Of a stretch of DNA of 5,826 nt, positions 5,054-5,826 are shown in pieces. Every line of letters begins with the position of its first letter. Position 1 is the stretch's first letter. A program made the translations under genes and the position numbers. A model generated the notes under the pieces. The model made no database searches and had not been told where the DNA came from. It saw only the letters and a program-made list of their open reading frames with translations. The stretch is from Oscillospiraceae bacterium (lineage in GTDB: Bacteria > Bacillota > Clostridia > Oscillospirales > Ruminococcaceae): NCBI GenBank assembly GCA_003516865.1, contig DPBR01000050.1, forward strand, positions 1 through 5,826. The letters are read 5' to 3'.

Positions 5054-5826
5054 ATGTGCGGAATTGTTGGCTACATAGGAAAACGCGACTGCGCGGACGT
5101 TCTCGTCGGCGGGCTGGAAAAGCTTGAATACCGAGGCTATGACAGCGCGGGAATCGCCGTTTTTCAGGACGATATCATCAAGACCGTGAAAGCGCGCGGA
5201 AAGCTTGAATGTATGAAGAAAAAGCTCATAGACGAGGGAAAACCGCAGGGTTTCTGCGGTATCGGTCACACCCGCTGGGCAACCCACGGCGAACCCTCGG
5301 ATATCAACTCGCACCCGCACTCCAACGGGCGCATTACTATCGTACAAAACGGAATAATCGAGAATTACGCCGAGCTTAAAGCGTTCCTCGCGGAAAAAGG
5401 CTATTCTTTCATCAGCCAGACCGATACCGAAATCGTCGCGTGCCTTATCGACTACTATTACTCCGAGCGAAATCCGCTCCGCGCGATAACCGAGGTTGTG
5501 AAAGAGCTTCACGGAAGCTATGCGTTCGGAATCCTCTTCAAGGATTTTCCCGACAGAGTTTACGCCGTGAGAAAGGGCTGCCCGCTTATCGTCGGAGAGG
5601 GTAACGGGGAATATTTCATCGCTTCGGATATTTCCGCGTTTTTGGAATACACGAACAAATACGTCATCATCGAGGACGGCGAGATTGTTTGTATGGAGCC
5701 TGCGGGAACGCATTTTTTCGATATTCACGGCAATAAAATACAAAAAACCGTTCAGACCGCGGAATGGGACGTTGAACAGGCGCAGAAACAGGGTTTCCCG
5801 CACTTTATGCTCAAGGAAATCCACGA
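5054..5826 (+). CDS. glmS: Glutamine--fructose-6-phosphate aminotransferase, N-terminal part (runs off window)
   Basis: The first 257 codons of a protein normally about 600 aa; the frame is open to the right edge, so the gene is cut by the window and not broken. It makes glucosamine-6-phosphate from fructose-6-phosphate and glutamine, the entry step to UDP-GlcNAc and peptidoglycan. What is present is the class II glutaminase domain: Cys2, which becomes the N-terminal nucleophile after Met removal (MCGIVGYIG), YRGYDSAG (26-33), HTRWATHG (72-79), the oxyanion-hole NG at 99-100 in VQNGIIENY, TDTE (123-126) and HGSYAFG (153-159). The segment ending HFMLKEIH is the start of the linker to the two SIS isomerase domains, which lie outside. 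The start is set by the catalytic Cys and by AAGGGGG (5039-5045) 8 nt upstream. The residue before Asn99 is Gln where His (VHNG) is usual. GlmS is favoured over PurF and AsnB by RGYDSAG and HTRWATHG. Confidence 0.96.
   Translation, partial: MCGIVGYIGKRDCADVLVGGLEKLEYRGYDSAGIAVFQDDIIKTVKARGKLECMKKKLIDEGKPQGFCGIGHTRWATHGEPSDINSHPHSNGRITIVQNGIIENYAELKAFLAEKGYSFISQTDTEIVACLIDYYYSERNPLRAITEVVKELHGSYAFGILFKDFPDRVYAVRKGCPLIVGEGNGEYFIASDISAFLEYTNKYVIIEDGEIVCMEPAGTHFFDIHGNKIQKTVQTAEWDVEQAQKQGFPHFMLKEIH

Noticed and set aside
4928..5824. Minus-strand open frame of 298 codons at the right end
   Set aside because: It is antisense to glmS, whose plus-strand frame has every glutaminase motif. Its apparent beginning is the window edge.
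1..5826. CRISPR array, tRNA genes, insertion sequence or attachment-site repeats
   Set aside because: No regularly spaced repeats, no tRNA cloverleaf, no transposase or integrase, and no flanking direct repeats around the AT-rich nuclease/RNA patch could be found by eye.

Overview
The window looks like chromosomal DNA from a Gram-positive Firmicute, probably an uncultured Clostridia of the Oscillospirales/Ruminococcaceae type. That placement is inferred from strong GGAGG-type ribosome binding sites, near-consensus sigma-A promoters with exact 17-bp spacers, GC-rich housekeeping genes separated by AT-rich intergenic DNA, a lipobox lipoprotein and an AGCS-family sodium symporter. No marker gene in the window fixes the species.

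Layout. Positions 1-102 are non-coding and hold a perfect 13-bp inverted repeat. Two minus-strand genes follow as a probable operon transcribed from about 2330 down to 103: a bifunctional NAD(P)H-hydrate epimerase/dehydratase (nnr, 732-2234) and a small lipoprotein (103-648). A divergent promoter pair at 2337-2439, with an A/T inverted repeat between the two -35 boxes, also drives a plus-strand sodium:alanine/glycine symporter (2489-4099), which ends in a clean intrinsic terminator at 4107-4134.

From 4140 to 4870 the character changes. The minus strand carries an AT-rich gene for a small PBECR-type (phage-Barnase-EndoU-ColicinE5/D-RelE-like) nuclease-fold protein (4406-4801, GTG start) with its own consensus promoter. 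Directly after its stop codon lies an independent, very strong promoter for a compact structured RNA of about 150 nt (4387 to about 4236). This RNA has closed ends, two hairpins whose loops are perfectly complementary over 6 nt (kissing loop or pseudoknot), and an intrinsic terminator. I cannot assign it to a known RNA class. It is the most interesting object in the window, and its juxtaposition with a nuclease-family gene deserves testing.

The window closes with the first 257 codons of glmS (glucosamine-6-phosphate synthase, glutaminase domain) from 5054, running off the right edge, behind a consensus promoter and a leader too short to hold a glmS ribozyme.

Functionally, nnr (repair of damaged NAD(P)H), the symporter (amino-acid uptake) and glmS (entry to cell-wall amino sugars) are ordinary metabolism with no obvious shared pathway. 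The nuclease gene plus RNA looks like a small accessory insertion between them.
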